Source: Sapria himalayana (Eukaryota > Streptophyta > Magnoliopsida > Malpighiales > Rafflesiaceae). From it: a DNA stretch of 64,000 nt. The stretch is taken from NCBI GenBank assembly GCA_029783825.1, contig JAREIK010000343.1:1506001-1570000 (forward strand), in the 5' to 3' direction. A model generated the notes under the pieces. It was not told where the DNA came from. It did no database searches and saw nothing but the letters and a program-made list of their open reading frames with translations. This document shows positions 1 to 11,090 of this stretch, piece by piece. Numbering within the stretch: position 1 is the stretch's first letter; each line of letters opens with the position of its first letter. A program made the translations under genes and the position numbers.

Positions 1-2887
1 ATTTATTTTAATTTTAAATACATAATTTTAAGAATAATAATAAATATGCAATATTAAAATATGAAATATTTAAATATGAATATTTTTGTTAGTATGTATT
101 ATGTAATATTTAGTAATATATAATATGTAAGTATAATAGTTTTTGTTATATAATTTATTTTAAATAAATTAATATTTTATGAAATTAATAAAAATATAAT
201 GAAAAATGTAATAAAGTATTGATGGAGAAAAAAAATAAGATTAAATTAATTTTGAATTAATATAGATTATTTAAAATGCATAATTTTTTTAATGCAGAAT
301 TATACAATAATATGAGTTGTAATTCTGAGTCTTCAAGTAATCAAGAAAATATTCAAGATGTTGATGATAATGCTCCATTATGAAAATATGTCACGAAAGA
401 TGTAAAATTAGATAAAGGAAAATGAGGAGGAAATGTTACTTTTTAATGTAATTTTTGTAGACAAATATATAGAGGATCATATTATAGAGTCAAGGCTCAC
501 TTGTTAAAAATTAAAGGGGCTGGGATTGCATCATGTACTAAAGTAACAAATCAAAATTTGATTGAGATGCGAAGGATGGTGGAGGAATCTGAACATAGAA
601 TGAAACAATCTAATCATAAGTCAGTTTCTTTACCCACATTAAGCATTGCAGATTCTTTTTTTGAGAATTCCACTTCTAGTGCAAATCTAATTAATCTAAA
701 AAAGAGAAAGTGAACTATGAGATCAATTGAAAATATATTCAAAATTAGTGCACGTGAATTAGTTGACAGTGAGATAGCTAGGCTGTTTTATTCTGGAGGG
801 TTGTCTTTTCACTTAGCTAGAAATCCTTATTATGCACGTGCCTTTAAAAGTGCAAGTCAACTACCAGGTTATGTCTCACCAAGCTATAATACATTAAGAA
901 CAATATTATTGCAGAAGGAGAAGAATAATATTGATAATCTATTAGAACCAATCAAGAAGACTTGGAATGAGAAAGGAGTGAGCATTTATTGTGATGAATG
1001 GTCAGATGCTTAAAGAAGACCACTTATTAATATCATGGCAGTCTCTGAAAGTGGACCAATGTTTTAGAAAGCAATAAACTATAAAGGATAGACTAAGGAC
1101 AAACATTTTATAGCTGATTTATTGATTAATACTATACAAGAGATTGATCTACAAAAGGTAGTTCAAGTTATAATTGATAATGCTGCGGCTTGCAAAGCAG
1201 CAGGATACATTGTGGAAGCAAAATTTCGGCATATCTTTTGAACCCCGTGTGTGGTTCATACTCTTAATCTTGCTTTGAAGAATATTTGTGCACCAACAAA
1301 CTCAAGATATGATGATATGATGGAACAGTGTGGTTGGATCGCTCAAGTATCAAGTGATATTTTTTTTATCAAGAATTTCATTATGAATCATGCAATGAGA
1401 TTATCAATGTTTAATAAGCATTACAAGTTGAAGTTACTTTTAGTGGCCGATACATGTTTTGCTTCAACTATTGTTATGCTTAAACGATTTAAAACGAAAA
1501 AAAGAGGTTTGGAGCAATTAGTGATAAATGAAGAATGAGAAATGTATAAAAATAATGATTTAGTGAAAGTTAAAGAAGTAAATGATAAAATCCTAAATGA
1601 AGACTTTTGGATGAATGTAGATTATATCCTTAGCTTTACAACTCCTATTTATGAGATGCTTCGATTAGCTGACACTGATAAACCTTGCCTTCACAATATT
1701 TATGAGTGGTGGGATTCTATGATCGAAAAAGTGAAGGAAGTTATTTTTAAAAAGAACATAAAGCCCCACAGATAATTTAAGGTATACTTTTAATTTAATT
1801 ATTAATTTTTAATATTTTGATTGAAAGTTTAAGTTTTAATTATAATTGAACTTATATGATTTACTATGTATTTTAACATATAGGTTTTTTTATATTGTGA
1901 ATGAAATCTTGGTGGAAAGATGGAATAAAAGCCACACACCTTTACATTCTCTTGCTCATTCTTTAAATCCAAGGTAATCTTAAGAGTTTAAATTATATAT
2001 TATGATAATTTTAATATAAATAATATTCTATGATGTTTAATATTTTATAATTAATGTTATAACATAACTTGCAGGTATTATAGTCAACAATGACTTGCTG
2101 AGTCTGGTGATCGTGTTCCACCGCATCGAGATTTAGAAATAGTAAGAGAAAGGAAAAAATATTTTGAGAGATATTTTTCTAATTAAGGTGAAAGGAGAAG
2201 AGCAAAAGACGAGTATGCTATATTTTCGGCATTTTTGGAAGATTTTTCTAGTAGTGATTCCATAAAAAACAGATGGTATTTGCGTCTTATTAAATGGTGG
2301 GTTGTTCATGGAACTGCTGTACCGATGCTTCAATCTATTGCATTAAAATTGTTAGGACAATCTTGTTCATCCTCATGTTGTGAAAGAAATTAGAGCACTT
2401 ATAATTTTATTCACTCCATGAAGAGAAACAAGTTGACACCACAAAGAGCTGAAGACTTAGTTTATATCTATAACAATCTTCGACTTCTGTTAAGGAGATC
2501 TCCAAACTATAATGAAGGCGAATCTAAAATGTGGGACATTGGAGGTGATGATTTTGAATCAATGGATATTGAAAATGCTGGAATTCTCGAGATTGCAGAT
2601 ATTTTTTTTGATGAACCTGAACTGGAAGCTATTTTGTTTGATTCATAAGAAAATGCAAATCTTTTATTTTAATATTTCTTATGTTTGTGTTTGAATATTT
2701 GTAAAAATAAAGTTTGTATATTTTTTTTTATTTATCTAAATTTTTGTTAATGGATAATATTTATATTTAATTTTTTTTTCATGCCGTGTCCTAGCCGTAT
2801 CCGTATCCTAGTTTTTTGAAATTTGCCGTGTCCCTGTATCATGCCGTGTCGTATCCCCGTGTCCGTATCCGTGTCCGTACAACATAT
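1..2887 (+). mobile_element. hAT family-2 element, copy A, left end outside window
   Basis: This is most of a class II transposon whose right end closes near 2887 in tandem cgtgtccgtatcc-type repeats and the terminal stretch ccgtacaacata. The same sequence, inverted, forms 48744-51640 of the complete copy at 48744-52384, which shows what is missing here: about 740 bp at the left, beyond the window. The transposase remnant reads on the + strand. No TSD can be checked because the left end is absent. It lies upstream of the first visible O-fucosyltransferase exon, so it probably sits in an intron of that gene (inference). Confidence 0.85.
312..2648 (+). pseudogene. Decayed hAT transposase (family 2, copy A)
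   Basis: The coding remnant starts at an ATG at 312 and ends at the TAA at 2646-2648. In order it shows an acidic N-terminus, a BED-type zinc finger (CNFC followed by a histidine/cysteine pair, about 445-540), the RNase-H-like core with DNAAACK and a CVVHTLNLALK motif, and an acidic C-terminus. It is broken by many in-frame stops, for example TAA at 1011-1013, TAG at 1065-1067, TAG at 1089-1091 and TGA at 1239-1241, and by apparent frame changes after about 1790. Several stops look like C-to-T or G-to-A changes of CAA, CAG or TGG. It cannot encode an active enzyme. The order zinc finger, DNA-x-C core and dimerisation tail is typical of plant hAT transposases. Confidence 0.9.
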
Positions 2888-3065
2888 CTAATAGTCACTC
2901 TGTCTCTCTTATTTTTCTGTAATGCTCTCCTTGTCTTATCTCCTCCGTATATTATTTATTGTCTTATCTTTTATTTTTTGTTTTTTTTTCTCTTTTACGC
3001 ATCCACTGTGGCGCCTCCACATAGTTTGTATTCTGTGCTGTATATGTGCACTATGCTGTTACAAT

Positions 3066-3465
3066 TAGAGGTGTCAAATGGGCGGGCCGGCCCGGCCCGA
3101 ATTTTTTGAGCACGAGCGTGCCGCCGTGCCGGGCCAGGCACGGTTTAAAATAGCCAGGCTCGGCACAGCCCTTAGGCACGGTGGGCCGTGCCGTGCCTTG
3201 CCTGGCCCGCTCGGGCTTGCATGTCCGTCCGGGTCGGGATTCGGGGGGACCACGGGTCGGGTCGAATCAGACCCGACCCGCGGTCTTTTTTGCGGGAGAG
3301 GCCATCGTGGGGTCGGGCTCACGGGGCACCCAGCACGGGACAAACCAGTGCCGGTGTGCCATGCCGCGGGCCGAACCGTGCCGGGTCAGGCACGGCACGG
3401 CACGGCTCGTGCCTAACCCGGGCACGGAATTTTTTCGTGCCGGCCCGGCCCGGTTGACACATCTA
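3066..3465. mobile_element. Non-autonomous hAT family-1 element (palindrome subtype), 400 bp
   Basis: The ends are tagaggtgtcaaatggg and its near-inverse ttgacacatcta, flanked by a perfect 8-bp TSD gttacaat (3058-3065 and 3466-3473). The interior is GC-rich with repeated ccgtgcc/ggcacgg motifs and contains the inverted pair around gggtcgggtc and gacccgaccc shared with several relatives and with the autonomous element at 60121-63980. There is no coding capacity; reading frames across it come from the GC-rich repeats. It lies upstream of the O-fucosyltransferase exon at 3784. Confidence 0.95.
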
Positions 3466-3783
3466 GTTACAATGCACGTTCTCCCTCTCTTGAAATCATA
3501 AAATTTCTACTTCCTAATATTTAGCCTCTAATATTATGTAAATATGGTAAACTACAAAAATGCTGTTACAGTGCACCATGCTGCTAGGAGAATTAGGCCA
3601 GCTGACAAGTTGAGCATCTCATCCATAATGCTATAAAGTCAAATAGAAATAAAATTTGAAAAAAACGGCACCAGATCATCTCCACTGATTTGATTCTGCA
3701 TAGTTTTCTAGCTTGAAATGAATAATGATCATCTCCACTGAGCATGATTTATCTGTTGATGCAACACTTGCTGCTTGCCACAG

Positions 3784-3886
3784 GTTCGAACCCGATATGT
3801 TGGCTTTCTCTAGATGCTACTATGGTGGGGGAGACAAGGAAAGGAAGGAATTGGGTGCCATACGCAGGAGGTGGAAAACTCTGCAC
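3784..3886 (+). CDS. O-fucosyltransferase gene, first exon in window
   Basis: This exon follows a ccacag acceptor and ends at a consensus gtgagt donor. Its first base completes an arginine codon begun in the previous exon, giving R-FEPDMLAFSRCYYGGGDK, a strongly conserved block of the family, and it ends on a complete histidine codon (phase 0). It is 103 nt long. Confidence 0.9.
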
Positions 3887-5774
3887 GTGAGTTGCAATTT
3901 GTATCTTTTAGATTATGTTGTTTTTTCATTCATTGTTGCGCTTGTATTTATTATTTACTGCGCGTTAGAGTTTGGTAATTGTTAGGTTGTTGCATATATG
4001 ATTTACACACTCGTATGTATTTCCAGTACTATAATATACAAAAAAAAAATATAATAATAAAAAATATAATAATAAAAAATATAATAATAATAAAAAAGAT
4101 AATAATAAAAAAAATAATATATTTGTTAAAATACAATATAAATATCTCGACTCTTCAATTTAACGGAGAAATTATTTGATTAGACTTATGTCGGTAGAAT
4201 CCTCATATCAGGTATTCTCATAAAGAATAAAATAGAAAATAAATATATAAATGATACTAAATCTCAATCCTCTCATTTAAGCTAGTACGTACATGAATTA
4301 GAGTACACAACATGTGGACTTCCTTATCCACTGACCTATTATATATAGAGGTGTCAAATGGGATGTGCTGGGCCAGCCCGGCTCATTTTTTTCAGGCCTG
4401 ACCGTGCTTTTGTGCCGGGCCAGGCACGGTTTTGTGGGGTTCAGCCCGATACGGGCCCGCGACACAATCCGCCGGGTTAGGCCCGGTCGGGCCGAATCCT
4501 AAATTTAAAAAAATTAGGGTTTCGGCGTACCCGAAACCCTAATAAAAAAAATTAGGATTTCGGCACGCTCGAAATCCCAATTTAAAAAAAATAGGGTTTC
4601 GGCGCCCCCGTAACCCTAATTTTTTTTAAAAAAAATTGATTTTGGCATTGTACCATGCCAGGCATGGCACGAGGCCTGGTTGGCCTCGGCATGACATGGC
4701 ATGATTGTGCATTGGTCGGGCACGACACGAGCCCGGGCATAGAAAATTTTCGTGCCTGGCCGTCCCGGCCCGGCCCGGTTGACACCTCTAATTATATAAA
4801 CATATTAATTATAACACTAGGCATGTGATAGGGTGTGCAAAACCCGAGGGTTTCTAGAGAGGGGAGTGGACACGTGCATTGTAACAGCACAATGCACTCG
4901 TGTGCAATGCTGCTCACCAAAGAAGGCACATAGAATGTGCATCCTCTCTTCCCTCCATCACATGCCTAGTGTGTTGCATAGATGGTGCACAAAACATGCA
5001 TCACGTGTGATGATGACTATTATTTGTGAGATAGTTTTGTAATTGTCTCACGAGGGTTTCAGGAGATAATTTTATCTCCTGAAAAGGTAAGCAATAAATA
5101 TTTTTTTTTGTAATTAAGTATAGAAATAAATATTATAGTGTCGATGACTATTATTTGTGAGATATTTTGGATCTGATAATTACTCACTAAGGTCGAACAT
5201 CTACTTTTATCTCATAATCTTTTTACCATGATAATTAAGTAGTGAGACATATAGGCGCTCATATGCCTTTGTAGATGTTATGATTTATTTTTTTTTTTTG
5301 AGACCTTTGTGTACCAACTTGAAGGGGAAATTGCAGTTTAATGTTTGTCATTTTATTTCTTTATTTTTATTTCTACATGATGGATGAGAGCATTCAATTT
5401 GTGGAATACCCCAATTCGACTAGTGCCTTATGCAAGGGCTTAACTTGTATATATTTCACAATGAGTGATCTTCATTTATGGTTGTTGATCGTTTGACTTA
5501 TTATTTTAATAATAATAATATTTATTGCATATTTTCAAAATAATAAAATTATTCCTCAACGATGTTATGCATTCTCAATCATAAGAAAATACTCATAGTT
5601 CTAAAGAGTTTTAATTTTAAATTATGCCAAAAAAATTTTTTAATTGTGATTTATATCATATCGCTTCAATAATAATAATAATATTATTATCATAAATTAT
5701 TAATATAATATTCCTATCATGAGTATTTTAAAAAAGAAAATGGATGAAACAATAAAAAAGATGGAATCTTGATG

Positions 5775-5814
<40 letters not shown>

Positions 5815-5847
5815 AATAATTAAAATGATATATAAATAAATAAATAA

Positions 5848-5898
<51 letters not shown>

Positions 5899-7566
5899 TC
5901 ATCATGTTAAAAGTGATTTTGTGTGGGATTATACAAATAACAACACATTGAATTTAATAAGAACTTTGAAATTAAATATGTTTGAATGTGAATAATACCG
6001 AGATGACTGATGACTTGGGAAATCTTTATTTTTCATATGCACACCAGTGGTCATGCCTTGATGCACGACAACAAGTTTTTTCATCCAAGGGTAGTAATTA
6101 TTTTGTTCGAGACTCATTAGATGCAACCTCTTCAATTTTTGGGAGTAAAATTGTCGAGGTATTATCCTCTCAGACTTTGTGCTAAAGTGAAAGTCTTGTG
6201 CACTAGTTAGAGGTGTCAACATTGAGAATGATGTCCCGTGACATTGACCTGGCACGGTTCGGCCCGCGGCACGGCACACCGGCACGGGTTTGTCCCGTGC
6301 CGGGTGTCCCGTGAGCCCGACCCCACGATGCCCCTCTCGCAAAAAAAGACCATGGGTCGGGTCTGATTCGACCCGACCCGCGGTCCCCCGTATCCTGAAC
6401 CGCTCGGACAGGCAAGCCCGAGCGGGCCAGGCAAGGCACGGCACGGCCTGCCGTGCCTGCGGGCAGTGCCGGGCCCGGTTATTTTAAACCGTGCCGTGCC
6501 TGGCCCGGCTCGGCGGCGCGCTCGTGCCCAAAAAATTCGGGCCGGACCCATTTGACACCTCTAGCACTAGTATGATCATTTTTATTTCCACATTGAGAAT
6601 GATGATGTAATCAAAATGATGAAATATTAAGGATAAAGTATTTGTTAATTTAAGTTTTTAAATTTTATATTAAGTAAAGATGTAGAGATTAAAGATGTTA
6701 TATCTCATATGATTAAGATTGAATGTACAAATTATGAGGTGTACTAGGGTTTTTTTTTTGCGGTAGATAGGTATCAAATAATTTAAAAGGAAAAATTTAT
6801 AGAACATATATAAAACCAATCATACTATTTGAAAGCGAATGTCGAGATACTAAGAAATAACATATTAAAATGATAGAATTAAAAATGAAATTCTCAGAAA
6901 GAAGATTAAAATAACTTTTATATATAATAAGATAAAAGAGAATCATTTAAGGTGCTTTAATCTTGTTAATAAGTGTCAAGCTATTCATATCATAGCTCTT
7001 AAATCGAGATTCGAATAGAGAATTGAAATACTTGATTAGTGAATCGAGAATCAAATCGAATAGTGAATTGAATTTTTTGTGATTTTTTTTCATGTTAATT
7101 AATTTTTATTTCCTACAGGTGACAAATTTTTTTTTTGCATCTTAGATTTTATTTTTGTGACTTTTTTTGTATTTTATTATTTTTTCACGTTAAATTTGTA
7201 ATACCAAAGGTTTAAAAATTATTTTTCTCATGTTAATTAATTTTTATAGTTGATAATTATTTTTGGTATTTTAGTTTTTATTTTTGGGACTTTTTGATTA
7301 TTTTGGTCTATAGAGAATTCGTATTAAATTGATTCATGTGAATTAATTTGTGATTCGGCGACTCAGTCTTCGATTCATGTATATTTTCAATTCTTTTTAA
7401 AGAATTGGACCGTTTAACCTCTGAATCATGAATCGAATAGTGAATCTGTGCCGGGCCAGCATGAAATAGTAACCATGCCGTGCCTGGTCCGGCACGGTAG
7501 CCCAATTGGGCGGGCTAAAACCGGGCCGGCCCCCTTGGCACTTCTAATAATGCCAAAAAGAAATTA

Positions 7567-7604
<38 letters not shown>

Positions 7605-9516
7605 AGGTGATTGAAAATCATTGATTCCAGATGAGATATTTTGATTCATAGATCCTTTTATGCAATTGCATATTTCTAAAATATTATTTTTTTATTAAAC
7701 ATTTAAAAAAGAATAATACAAAGTTGATTTTTTAATCTACATGCATGTGTGCGACATGAAAATGTCGAATTTCAACAAAAAAAAATATTATGGATATATA
7801 TTATATAAATGAAGAAAATGTTGAAATATTTTTTGAGAATGATCTAGCTATTAGGATTAAGAAAAACGAACCTTGTTTGATTTTTTTTTTTTTAAATTTA
7901 CGTGATATAATTATATTTTTTCTTTGTAAATTTTAATTATTTCTTATTTTTAATATTCATGATGTAATTTAATAGATCTTCGACTTTAGATTTACAAAAG
8001 CTCTCTATAAAAATATTCAACCGAGCATGTGTTGAATCAATGTGAAATATATCGGAGCCTATTAGAAAACATTACTGATAAAAATATTTAAAATACTACT
8101 ATTATTACTTTATGCACAACAATTTACTCTTTTTTTTTAAAAAATTTTTTTTAATATTCGCTGCAAAATAAGAAATAAATTATAATATTGATGTTTTATA
8201 ATGCCTTATTTCTGTCATGTCTAGACGAGCGATCCTGACAGGGAACGGAGACATGGGAAATGCCCACTCACTCCAAAGGAAGTTGGCCTAATGCTGAGAG
8301 CCCTAGGGTATGGGAGCGATGTGCATATCTACGTGGCTTCCGGAGAAGTGTATGGAGGGGAACAAACGTTGGCCCCGCTAAAAGCACTGTTCCCAAATTT
8401 CTTCACGAAAGAGACTCTGACCAGCAAAGAGGAGTTGGAGTCGTTCGCCCCATTTTCTTCGAGAATGGCTGCACTTGATTTCATCGTCTGTGACGAAAGC
8501 AGCGTCTTCGTCACCAACAATAATGGCAATATGGCCAGAATCTTAGCCGGGAGAAGGTACCCCACTTTTCCTGCTTTTAAATTATCTGTCGCATGTGCCG
8601 GCCCGGCCTGCCCCATTTTTTTCAGGACCGACTGTGCTTTCGTGCAGGGCCAGGCACGGCACGGTTACCGTACCGTGGCTGGCCCGGCACGGTTTTGTGG
8701 GGCTCAGCCCGGCACGGGCCCGCGGCACTATCCGCCGGGTTTGGCCCGGTCGGGGGAATCATAATTAAAAAAAAATTAGGGTTTCGACACCTTAGTAACC
8801 CTAATTTTAAAAAAAAAATTGATTTCGGCACGGTACCGTGCCGACGGGCCACGGTATTGTGTCGGGCCAGGCACGGCACGAGGCCCGGTTGGCCTCGGCA
8901 CGGCACAGCACGATCGTGCCGTGGTCGGGCACGGCACGAGCCCATGCACGGGAAATTTATGTGTCGGGCCGGCCCAGGCACGACCGAGTCGTGCAGTGCC
9001 TCGTGCAGGGCAGGCCTGGCCCGATCCGGTTGATACCTCTAGTTCCACGCCTGAAAAGGAGTGGCGTGGCCTCTTAACTATATTGGAACCAGGCATTGTT
9101 GATCAGATAATTATCTTATATAATTGGCAATTTAATTGAGATAATTCATCTTGGATCTTCTCTCCATGATATAAATAGTTCACTTTTTTATATTTCGCCT
9201 GCTTGTGAAATACTAGATTATATATTACTTATCTTACTGTCTGACTATCATAATAAATAATAGTATGAGAAGTGAGTAGCTACTTGATACCCTCCAGCAT
9301 GTGTTACATCCAAAGTATCTCTTCGTTGATTCTCGTTATTATTCTGAATTCTATTTTTATACTCGATCTTGAAATAATTACTTATTTTTATTTTCAGACC
9401 ACTCAATTTTGATTTTTTATTTATTTTTATTGATATTTATTTGCTTGATCGGAAGATTCTGATGGAGATTACTTGGGCTTAGAGCGAGAGCAAAAGCAAG
9501 AGAGAGAGAGAGAGAA

Positions 9517-9551
<35 letters not shown>

Positions 9552-9912
9552 AATATATATAGAGAGAGAGATGTATATATATATATAGAGAGAGAGAGAG
9601 ATAGAGATAGATATAGAGATAGATAAATATAGAGAGAGAGAAATATATATATATATAGAGAGAGAGAGAAAGATGTATATATATATATATATATATAGAG
9701 ATATATATATATATATATATAGATAAATATAGAGAGAGAGATGTATATATATAGTGAGAGAGAGATAGATATAGAGATAGATAAATATAGAGAGAGAGAG
9801 AGAGAAAAATATATATGTAAATATATATAGAGAGAAAGATGTATATATAGAGAGATATATATATATATATATAGAGATAGATAAATATAGAGAGAGAGAG
9901 AGATAGAGAGAT

Positions 9913-9963
<51 letters not shown>

Positions 9964-10896
9964 TAAACACAGAGATATAGAAACAAAAGAGAGAGAGAGA
10001 AATAGAAATAAACAGAGAGATATAGATAGAGGATAAATAAGCTGATAGAGGAGCAAAAGTAAGAAGGGTAATTCAAGAGATGAGTCCTCCTATCAAAAAC
10101 ATAAAGCTGAAACAAAAAAGAAAAAAAAAATTATAAATAACAACACTATAATTCATAATAGCAAATAATATAAGATATAGATATGAGAAAATTGTTGAGT
10201 TGTATCTGATACACAAGTAGTTTAGATTGACATAATTCTAATTATATTCAGATGAACACAACAATAAATTATACAATTTGTTCTGATTAATTAAAATTAA
10301 AATTCAAAAAAATATCAAGAACTAGGAAATTGTTATATATATATATATGTATGTATATGTATGTATGTATATATATATGTATATGTGTATGTATATATGT
10401 ATGTATATGTATATATATATTATTTATTTATTTATTTTATTAATGAGGGAGAATAGAACTGGGCCCGGGTGTTGTTTCTATTCTATTATATTCCAGGAGA
10501 TACTTGGGGCACAAACCCACGATTCGGCCAAATGCTAAGAAACTCTACCGGCTGTTCTTGAACGAGACCAGCATGAAATGGGATGCATTTGCGTCCAAGG
10601 TTCGGACATACCAGAGGGGTTTTATGGGGCTGCCAAGGGAGTCGAGGCCCGGCAGGGGAGAGTTTCATGAAAACCCGAACGCCTGCATCTGCGACGCCGG
10701 CGCTGCCGCCGGAGGAGATGGAGAACAGACCGACGCCCGCGAAGATCAGAGTGCCGACGATGCTGACGATGAGCCTGAACTGCCCGACCCCGACAGCGAC
10801 GGAGACGAGGGAGGAGAAGACGACGAGCAGAGGGAGTTCTCCTACGACACTCCCCTGCACGACGAACTTGATTTCGACCAGCTTATTTCTGACTGA
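3784..10896 (+). CDS. O-fucosyltransferase family protein, 3' portion (three exons)
   Basis: The gene is recognised from three spliced exons, 3784-3886, 8225-8556 and 10497-10896. They join in phase to give the C-terminal half of a plant O-fucosyltransferase-like protein (GDP-fucose protein O-fucosyltransferase family, PF10250). These proteins are type II Golgi membrane proteins thought to transfer fucose or act in wall-polysaccharide synthesis (family knowledge). Landmarks are RFEPDMLAFSRCYYGG, CPLTPKEVGLMLRALGYG, VHIYVASGEVYGG, ALDFIVCDES, VTNNNGNMARILAGRR and GHKPTIRPNAKKLY. The protein ends in an acidic, low-complexity tail. Upstream exons, including the expected membrane anchor, lie outside the window. 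The introns of about 4.3 and 1.9 kb are filled with hAT elements and AT-rich DNA. I cannot assign a specific paralogue. Confidence 0.9.
4041..4113. repeat. AATA-rich microsatellite
   Basis: A run of ataataataaaaaat-type units within the O-fucosyltransferase intron. It is simple sequence with no other feature seen; reading frames across it are artefacts. Confidence 0.8.
4346..4790. mobile_element. Non-autonomous hAT family-1 element (agggtttcgg subtype), 445 bp
   Basis: The ends tagaggtgtcaaatggg and ggttgacacctcta are flanked by a perfect TSD attatata (4338-4345 and 4791-4798). The middle lacks the gggtcgggtc palindrome and instead repeats short aaattagggtttcggcg / cctaat blocks, which defines a second subtype. 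It lies in the intron between the first two visible O-fucosyltransferase exons. Confidence 0.95.
4799..5779. other. Intron sequence without recognisable gene
   Basis: AT-rich intronic DNA. The stretch 5280-5430 resembles other places in the window (18130-18270, 22290-22410) in sharing a T-rich block followed by a degenerate gag-x-ac-cca-tttgtg segment, so it is probably an old retrotransposon fragment. Nothing here reads as a coding exon. Confidence 0.5.
5780..5894. repeat. AT-dinucleotide microsatellites with TAAA tract
   Basis: Two long (TA)n runs separated by a short unique segment and a (taaa)n stretch, in the O-fucosyltransferase intron. Confidence 0.9.
5935..6207. repeat. Dispersed LTR-like repeat, copy 1
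   Basis: The sequence shares the order gaatatxg / cgagatgac / cgagactcattagatg / ttgggagtaaaattgtcgag / gtcttgtgcac with pieces near 33115, 33890, 41215, 41825 and 52620 and, inverted, near 35680. The minus-strand copy begins tgttagaagtgttag, as copia LTRs often do, so these are probably diverged LTRs of one family (inference). A family-1 hAT has inserted at its right edge. Confidence 0.5.
6208..6563. mobile_element. Non-autonomous hAT family-1 element with filler DNA at left end, 356 bp
   Basis: The ends tagaggtgtcaa and catttgacacctcta are flanked by a perfect TSD gcactagt (6200-6207 and 6564-6571). The palindromic gggtcgggtc / gacccgaccc pair lies at about 6354-6385. Just inside the left end the expected GC-rich subterminal sequence is replaced by acattgagaatgatg, which also occurs about 25 bp beyond the right end (about 6590-6604). 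This looks like filler copied from the flank during repair. Confidence 0.93.
6660..7447. other. AT-rich intron segment
   Basis: AT-rich DNA with a loosely repeated theme gaatcgagaatcaaatcgaatagtg around 7000-7070 and 7310-7440. No exon or complete mobile element was recognised. Confidence 0.4.
7448..7546. mobile_element. Truncated family-1 hAT relic (right end)
   Basis: About 100 bp of GC-rich sequence (tgccgggccagcatg, ctggtccggcacggtag, aaaccgggccggccc) ending in ggcacttcta, a decayed version of the family-1 end ttgacacctcta. No left end or TSD was found, so this is a deletion remnant. Confidence 0.65.
8225..8556 (+). CDS. O-fucosyltransferase gene, middle exon
   Basis: The acceptor is catgtctag and the donor is AAG|gtaccc; the length is 332 nt. 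It starts in phase 0 with TSDPDRERRHGKCPLTP and encodes LGYGSDVHIYVASGEVYGG, ESFAPFSSRMAALDFIVCDE and VTNNNGNMARILAGR. The last codon is split AG|G with the next exon. These are the strongest family blocks and are uninterrupted. Confidence 0.93.
8597..9041. mobile_element. Family-1 hAT element, left end lost (agggtttcgg subtype)
   Basis: The right end ggttgatacctcta closes at 9041. The interior carries gccgtgcc/ggcacgg repeats and the aggg-tttcg / cctaat blocks typical of the second subtype. The left side begins abruptly at tgtgccggcccgg with no gaggtgtcaa terminus, so the element was truncated after insertion. It lies about 40 bp after the exon ending at 8556, and reading through that exon runs into it. 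Confidence 0.8.
9042..9494. other. Intron segment without recognised feature
   Basis: AT-rich sequence between a truncated hAT and a large microsatellite. I see no exon in either frame that continues the O-fucosyltransferase, and no complete repeat. Confidence 0.4.
9496..9975. repeat. Compound (GA)n/(TA)n microsatellite, about 480 bp
   Basis: Interleaved agag and atat runs with tagatagagag variants. Long reading frames on the minus strand encoding only Ser, Leu, Ile and Tyr are translation artefacts of this tract. It lies in the intron between the exons at 8225 and 10497. Confidence 0.95.
10335..10440. repeat. (TATG)n/(TA)n microsatellite
   Basis: Runs of tatatatgtatgtatatg followed by tattta repeats, ending about 60 bp before the last O-fucosyltransferase exon. 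Confidence 0.9.
10497..10896 (+). CDS. O-fucosyltransferase gene, terminal exon
   Basis: The acceptor is ttccag at 10491-10496. Choosing 10497 rather than the later AG at 10499 restores the family sequence GRRRYLGHKPTIRPNAKKLY across the junction. The exon carries WDAFASKVRTYQRGFMG and GRGEFHENPNACIC, then an acidic low-complexity C-terminus (PDPDSDGDEGGEDDEQ) and a TGA at 10894-10896. It is GC-rich against its surroundings. A run of 18 adenines begins about 25 bp after the stop. Confidence 0.93.
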
Positions 10897-11090
10897 GTTA
10901 CCGACCCATCGTAATTGTAAGCAAAAAAAAAAAAAAAAACACAGAAAAACTATTTTTCTTTTCTAGTGTAGCAGCTTGCTCTGGCCTTTGGGTTCTTATG
11001 ATCTCTTATGGTTTGCTCTCGCTGATATAAGATGAACAGGAAGCAGCTTGCTGCAGTTTGTTTTATGAGCATGGGAGATTCGTGTGTTTT

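Noticed and set aside
3186..3260. CRISPR-like spacing of GC-rich motifs in hAT ends
   Set aside because: The repeats are irregular subterminal transposon motifs in a plant genome; no repeat-spacer pattern.
3074..3501. Overlapping GC-rich frames on both strands in this and other family-1 hAT elements
   Set aside because: They arise from ccgtgcc/ggcacgg repeats with few stops; the same frames recur in every copy and lack conserved protein motifs.
9417..10115. Long minus-strand reading frames of up to 232 codons
   Set aside because: They are composed of Ser, Leu, Ile and Tyr only because they lie on a (GA)n/(TA)n microsatellite; no gene character.
10497..10500. Alternative acceptor at 10499 for the last O-fucosyltransferase exon
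   Set aside because: The AG at 10495-10496 keeps the reading frame and restores the family sequence GRRRYLGHKP; the later AG shifts it.
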